Of a DNA stretch of 9,960 nucleotides, positions 7,440 to 9,960 are shown in pieces. The notes beneath the pieces are model-generated. The model saw only the letters and a program-made list of their open reading frames with translations, was not told the origin of the DNA and made no database searches. The stretch's first letter is position 1; each line of letters opens with the position of its first letter. The position numbers were made by a program, and so were the translations under genes. Source of the DNA: an uncultured Flavobacteriales bacterium (GTDB lineage: Bacteria; Bacteroidota; Bacteroidia; Flavobacteriales; Crocinitomicaceae); NCBI GenBank assembly GCA_946479125.1, contig CAMLET010000077.1, positions 1 through 9,960 on the forward strand, in the 5' to 3' direction.

Positions 7440-8291
7440 TTACTTGATCGTTTCGGTTGTTTTCCCACAAGTCAACATTGAGCTTCCGTAATATGGATTT
7501 TTTACGGCATTCTCTTTACTTAACCAATCTGCACCTTTTCCATCATCATACATTGGGCAATGTTGCAAGTACATTGTTTCACCCAGCTTAAATACTTTGG
7601 TTAACGAATAGACGTTTTGCGATAACATTGAAAAATGCTCACGCTGATGTGCGATGTCTTTTGTCTCGCCGATGTGTTCAGCATGCATCAACAAATCCTT
7701 TTCTACCTTCATCCAAGCTGAATGTTCTTCTGATGACATTGCCTTCATATCAACATCTTTGATTGCCTTCACTAACACTAACGCTTTCGAAGATGCTGAA
7801 TTACCATCGTCTTTTACCAACGCATCTTTTAATGCAAAGTATTGGTCGTACACTTTTGAAAGCTGGTTGACATTCTCCTGTTCTTTTACAACTGTATCAC
7901 TCTCTTTCGAATTATTCACAGTATTATTCGTAATAACAGATGCCTCTTTTTTGATTCGGTCGTACTGACAGCATCCGGGAAGTTTTGCGTACGCATCATC
8001 GGGAGCTAAAAACTGTTCGTTATCATACCCCACATACGCTACTCTTTTCAGAATTTCAGATGCCGTGGTTTTCTGAGAATCATACGTAAGACTCATTACT
8101 TTTTTGTCTGTGTCCCATTCAGCCGAAGAAACACCTTTCTTATTAGCTGCTGTTTCGATTGTGTTTTTACACATTTCACAATTACCTGCAACCTTATAGG
8201 TTTCGGTTTTTGCGTTTTTTATTGGGGTTGCACAACTGGTGAATACCATTAACAGTGACATTCCCAGCATCAAGTGCTGTAAATTTTTCAT
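7440..8291 (-). CDS. HMA-DUF3347 copper-binding lipoprotein
   Basis: A 283-residue envelope lipoprotein. The N-terminus is a type II signal with the lipid-attachment Cys at residue 20 (VFTSC). An HMA-like domain follows (about 30-95) with GNCEMC, ligands C38 and C41, and the typical VAYVGYD ending. Two adjacent Cys (107-108) lie in a linker. Residues about 143-277 are DUF3347: helical, with the diagnostic C-terminal pieces YLQHCPM (241-247), GADWLS (253-258), NPYYGSSM and LTCG (273-276). DUF3347 also occurs appended to CusB-like adaptors and is thought to bind copper through the HCPM and C-terminal Cys. It would act as a periplasmic metal collector or chaperone feeding the oxidase or the pump (inference). 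It begins 73 bases after the HYC/CC/PP gene and sits 4 bases before the regulator gene. Confidence 0.93.
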   Translation of the reverse strand: MKNLQHLMLGMSLLMVFTSCATPIKNAKTETYKVAGNCEMCKNTIETAANKKGVSSAEWDTDKKVMSLTYDSQKTTASEILKRVAYVGYDNEQFLAPDDAYAKLPGCCQYDRIKKEASVITNNTVNNSKESDTVVKEQENVNQLSKVYDQYFALKDALVKDDGNSASSKALVLVKAIKDVDMKAMSSEEHSAWMKVEKDLLMHAEHIGETKDIAHQREHFSMLSQNVYSLTKVFKLGETMYLQHCPMYDDGKGADWLSKENAVKNPYYGSSMLTCGKTTETIK

Positions 8292-8364
8292 AATATAAAT
8301 TTTATTGAATAACTAAAGAATAACCCTATTAAAAGGATTACGGATAAACTTGCCTATCGATAGT

Positions 8365-8781
8365 CTATATTAGAAAGGAGTCGTTCTGTATGTAGATCGG
8401 TTCTTTGTACCTGCCTGGCGGTAGATTTGGAGAGTAATTTAGTATTACTTTCTTTGTTACAATTGCCGTATTTCGAATGAAATCGAAATTCAACTGTTTT
8501 GCTTCTAATATACCTGAATCATTGCTTTTAAAGATTAAAGCTGACTGCTTTAGTTGCTGGTTTCCAAGTTTTAAAGAATAGGTAACTTGTTCACAGCATT
8601 TTTTCTTAAAATGAACCTTGTTTTTAGGAGTCATTGCTCCACAAGAACAATTCATTTTTGATGTTGAACCAAACAAAGAAACATTAGCCAACTTCCCACC
8701 GCAATAATGCGTCGACACCGTCATTCCAAGAGCTGGAAGCAGGTATAGAACCATTATTATAAGTGAAAGAATCCGTTTCAT
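8365..8781 (-). CDS. HYC/CC/PP-type small exported Cys-rich protein (paralogue 1)
   Basis: A 138-residue exported protein of unknown function, matching the Bacteroidota family named for its HYC, CC and PP motifs. The signal peptide is MKRILSLIIMVLYLLPALG; then THYCGGKLANVSLFG, a Cys-rich stretch NCSCGA, KKKCCEQ, and a C-terminal LPPGRYKEPIY motif, ending in a hydrophobic FLI. The start at 8781 puts HYC at residues 25-27, exactly as in the divergent paralogue; an ATG two codons earlier (8787) is equally possible. Longer starts at 8802 are excluded because they would lie inside the promoter -7 box. It is the first gene after that promoter and so heads the copper operon. Copper or thiol-metal binding is inferred from the Cys content and context only. 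Confidence 0.85.
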   Translation of the reverse strand: MKRILSLIIMVLYLLPALGMTVSTHYCGGKLANVSLFGSTSKMNCSCGAMTPKNKVHFKKKCCEQVTYSLKLGNQQLKQSALIFKSNDSGILEAKQLNFDFIRNTAIVTKKVILNYSPNLPPGRYKEPIYIQNDSFLI

Positions 8782-8799
8782 TCTCATTTTGATTGTAAG

Positions 8800-8830
8800 C
8801 AAATGTAAACCACCTGCTGTCTTAAAACAA
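8800..8830 (-). promoter_or_regulatory. Bacteroidota-type promoter of the copper operon
   Basis: On the minus strand a perfect TAnnTTTG box (TACATTTG, 8807-8800) is preceded, after 20 bases, by TTG (8830-8828), matching the -33/-7 pattern of Bacteroidota housekeeping sigma factor. Transcription would start near 8793-8795, only about 6-14 bases before the ATG at 8787 or 8781, so the leader is very short. No other full match to this pattern was found ahead of the downstream minus-strand genes, which supports one operon from here. Confidence 0.65.
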
Positions 8831-8833
8831 CTA

Positions 8834-8854
8834 TTTTAAACTTAAAGTTAAAAA
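8834..8854. promoter_or_regulatory. AT-rich dyad next to the operon promoter, candidate operator
   Basis: The sequence TTTTaAACTTaAAGTTaAAAA is a 21-base inverted repeat with two mismatched positions and a central base. It ends 3 bases upstream of the -33 box of the minus-strand promoter and lies in the space shared by the divergent HYC genes, the place where an AraC-type activator would bind. The stretch is low in complexity, so chance symmetry is possible. Confidence 0.3.
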
Positions 8855-8940
8855 ATCACTCCTTAGCTTTCCTATAATTAAGGTTCTTTTTGATTTCTGT
8901 TAATTTTTCGTTATCCAATAAAGGGCTTATATTTAGCTCT

Positions 8941-9330
8941 GTGAAAACAATTTTGGTATATAGTCTTGCAGTATTTTATCTTCTAATAAGTGTTAGACTG
9001 ACTGCTAATATCCATTATTGCGGAGGCAAAATTAAAACAGTTTCATTTGTTGGTTTCAGTGCGCACAAGTCTTGTTGTGCGGGAAAACCTATGAAAAAGG
9101 GCTGCTGCAAAGATGTTCAGGTTTGTTTTAAAAAGACAAGTGAAGATCAAAAACCGCCCTCTGCAATTGTATTCTTTTCATCTGTTATCGTTACCGAACC
9201 TTACCCTGGCTTTACCATCGAACAGGTTCATGAACTGTACGTTCCAAAGATTATACAGCCTTCGGTACATGCGCCACCTCCCGAACTAAAAGTTCCCATT
9301 CATTTAAAAAATTGTGTATTCATCATTTGA
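8941..9330 (+). CDS. HYC/CC/PP-type small exported Cys-rich protein (paralogue 2)
   Basis: A 129-residue exported protein of unknown function, paralogous to the gene that diverges from it. A GTG at 8941 is chosen as start: it gives a compact signal peptide (KTILVYSLAVFYLLISVRL) and places HYC at residues 25-27, identical to the paralogue. An upstream TTG at 8890 would add 17 residues without a signal-like character. The mature part has NIHYCGGKIKTVSFVGFSA, then SCCAGK and KGCCKDV Cys pairs, and the C-terminal APPPELKVPIHL motif ending in VFII. No clear promoter box was found just upstream. It is followed after 64 bases by a heavy-metal-binding lipoprotein on the same strand, so a second, plus-strand metal operon begins here. 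A copper-binding role is inferred from context. Confidence 0.85.
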   Translation: MKTILVYSLAVFYLLISVRLTANIHYCGGKIKTVSFVGFSAHKSCCAGKPMKKGCCKDVQVCFKKTSEDQKPPSAIVFFSSVIVTEPYPGFTIEQVHELYVPKIIQPSVHAPPPELKVPIHLKNCVFII

Positions 9331-9333
9331 TTT

Positions 9334-9361
9334 TTGAGGATCAGTATTCAGGCTATGCTTG
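9334..9361 (+). promoter_or_regulatory. Possible promoter before the metal-binding lipoprotein
   Basis: TTG at 9334-9336 and TATGCTTG at 9354-9361 (one mismatch to TAnnTTTG) are 17 bases apart, at the short end of the usual range. The start codon lies 33 bases further on. This is a weak match; read-through from the upstream HYC gene is equally likely. Confidence 0.25.
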
Positions 9362-9394
9362 ATTTTTCTCAATTAATAATCAATATGAATAAAA

Positions 9395-9592
9395 ATGCGA
9401 AAAATTACTTTAGTTCTATCACTCGCTATGGTGGTAACAACGCTTTTTACTTCTTGTAATTCAAGCAGTGAAAATTATAGTTCATATCAATGCCCTATGA
9501 AATGTGAAGGTTCAAAAACATACGACAAGGCTGGCACTTGTCCGGTATGTAATATGGATCTTGAGGGTGTCAAATCAAAAAACAATAAATAA
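9395..9592 (+). CDS. Small lipoprotein with heavy-metal-binding (HMBD) domain
   Basis: A 65-residue envelope lipoprotein. The type II signal peptide ends at LFTSC with the lipid-attached Cys at residue 21, followed by a Ser-rich tether. The rest is a single heavy-metal-binding domain: YQCPMKCEG (Cys 33 and 37) and AGTCPVCNMDL (Cys 49 and 52), the CPM...CPxCxMxL pattern seen at the N-termini of many CusB adaptors and copper ATPases. Here it stands alone, so it would be a tethered metal-binding module in the periplasm or on the outer membrane. The stop is followed after only 2 bases by the ATG of the thioredoxin-like gene, so the two are very likely translated together. Confidence 0.9.
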   Translation: MRKITLVLSLAMVVTTLFTSCNSSSENYSSYQCPMKCEGSKTYDKAGTCPVCNMDLEGVKSKNNK

Positions 9593-9594
9593 TT

Positions 9595-9960
9595 ATGAAA
9601 ACTACACTTTACAAAAGTCTAGCGACGGCTTCATTTGCTATGCTGGCATTTCTTGGCTTTAGCCAAACAACAGCAATGAATTTTTCAGGACAAGATTGCA
9701 ATGGAAACAACGTAGATCTATTTTCTGACTTGGATGCAGGAAAAGCGGTAATGCTAATTTTTTACATGCCAAACTGTGGTTCTTGTCCACCAGTCGCATC
9801 AAAAATGCAAACAATGGCAAATAACATCAATGCTACGCACCCTGGTCTTGTGAAAGCGTATGCTTTTCCTTATCAAAACAGTACAACTTGTGCCTATTCT
9901 TCTAGCTGGACTATGAATAATAATCTTCCTCTTTTTGCACCAATGGATAGTGGTGCAGTT
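9595..9960 (+). CDS. Thioredoxin-like exported protein, N-terminal part (cut by window edge)
   Basis: The first 122 residues of a protein that continues past the right edge. It has a signal peptide (about 1-23, ending GFSQ) and a thioredoxin-like fold: the strand KAVMLIFYMPN leads into a CGSC active site (C61, C64) followed by PPVASKMQTMA, the usual helix after the redox site. Two further Cys (35 and 99) are visible. The substitution of CGSC for the common CGPC or CxxC of TlpA/ResA proteins is seen in some peroxiredoxin- or metallo-thiol relatives; the exact subfamily cannot be given. It may be longer, with a type IX sorting tail, but this is outside the window. It starts 2 bases after the HMBD lipoprotein and would act on thiols or metal-bound Cys in the envelope (inference). 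Confidence 0.8.
   Translation, partial: MKTTLYKSLATASFAMLAFLGFSQTTAMNFSGQDCNGNNVDLFSDLDAGKAVMLIFYMPNCGSCPPVASKMQTMANNINATHPGLVKAYAFPYQNSTTCAYSSSWTMNNNLPLFAPMDSGAV

Noticed and set aside
8354..8363. Ten-base palindrome CTATCGATAG just downstream of HYC paralogue 1
   Set aside because: Short, without a T-run or neighbouring promoter elements; likely chance.
8864..8935. Plus-strand -7-like boxes (TAGCTTTC, TATATTTA) for HYC paralogue 2
   Set aside because: The first lacks a proper -33 TTG; the second would start transcription at or after the chosen start codon.
8890..8940. TTG start for the plus-strand HYC/CC/PP gene
   Set aside because: The GTG at 8941 gives the same spacing to HYC as the paralogue and a cleaner signal peptide.

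Overview
The window looks like part of a chromosomal or accessory copper/heavy-metal homeostasis island from a member of the Bacteroidota, probably a flavobacterium-like organism. The reasons are a low-GC genome, a protein with a C-terminal type IX secretion sorting domain, A-rich leaders instead of Shine-Dalgarno sites, one promoter that fits the Bacteroidota pattern (TTG, about 20 bases, TAnnTTTG), and gene families (DUF3347, HYC/CC/PP small exported proteins, HMA-MauE fusions) typical of that phylum. The exact genus cannot be read from the window.

Layout. Positions 1-988 (minus) hold the N-terminal third of a CusA/CzcA-type RND metal pump that runs off the left edge. It is preceded by a small His-rich exported protein (1081-1482, minus). 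A perfect 26-base palindrome at 1566-1591 separates this pair from a long minus-strand gene train. Read in transcription order, that train is: HYC/CC/PP protein (8781-8365), HMA-DUF3347 lipoprotein (8291-7440), HMA-like/AraC regulator (7435-6875), HMA-MauE membrane protein (6793-6074), multicopper oxidase with a CopB-like C-terminal barrel (6074-3855), a T9SS-exported Asp-box/propeller-like protein with a Cys cluster (3823-2378), and a SAM-dependent methyltransferase (2341-1706). Gaps are 4-81 bases and one gene pair overlaps (TAATG), so a single operon is likely, started by the promoter at 8800-8830. To the right, diverging on the plus strand, lie a second HYC/CC/PP paralogue (8941-9330), a heavy-metal-binding-domain lipoprotein (9395-9592), and a thioredoxin-like exported protein that runs off the right edge (9595-9960).

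How the genes may work together (inference from families and context): the periplasmic or surface lipoproteins and small Cys/His-rich proteins would capture copper. The HMA-AraC protein would sense it in the cytoplasm and drive the operon. The oxidase would convert Cu(I) to less toxic Cu(II), with its C-terminal barrel-like domain replacing a separate CopB. The RND pump would expel the metal. The MauE-like and thioredoxin-like proteins would handle disulfides or metal-thiol chemistry in the envelope. No mobile element, RNA gene or CRISPR array was seen. All genes fall in recognisable families except the small exported ones; the novelty is mainly in the domain fusions and the arrangement.
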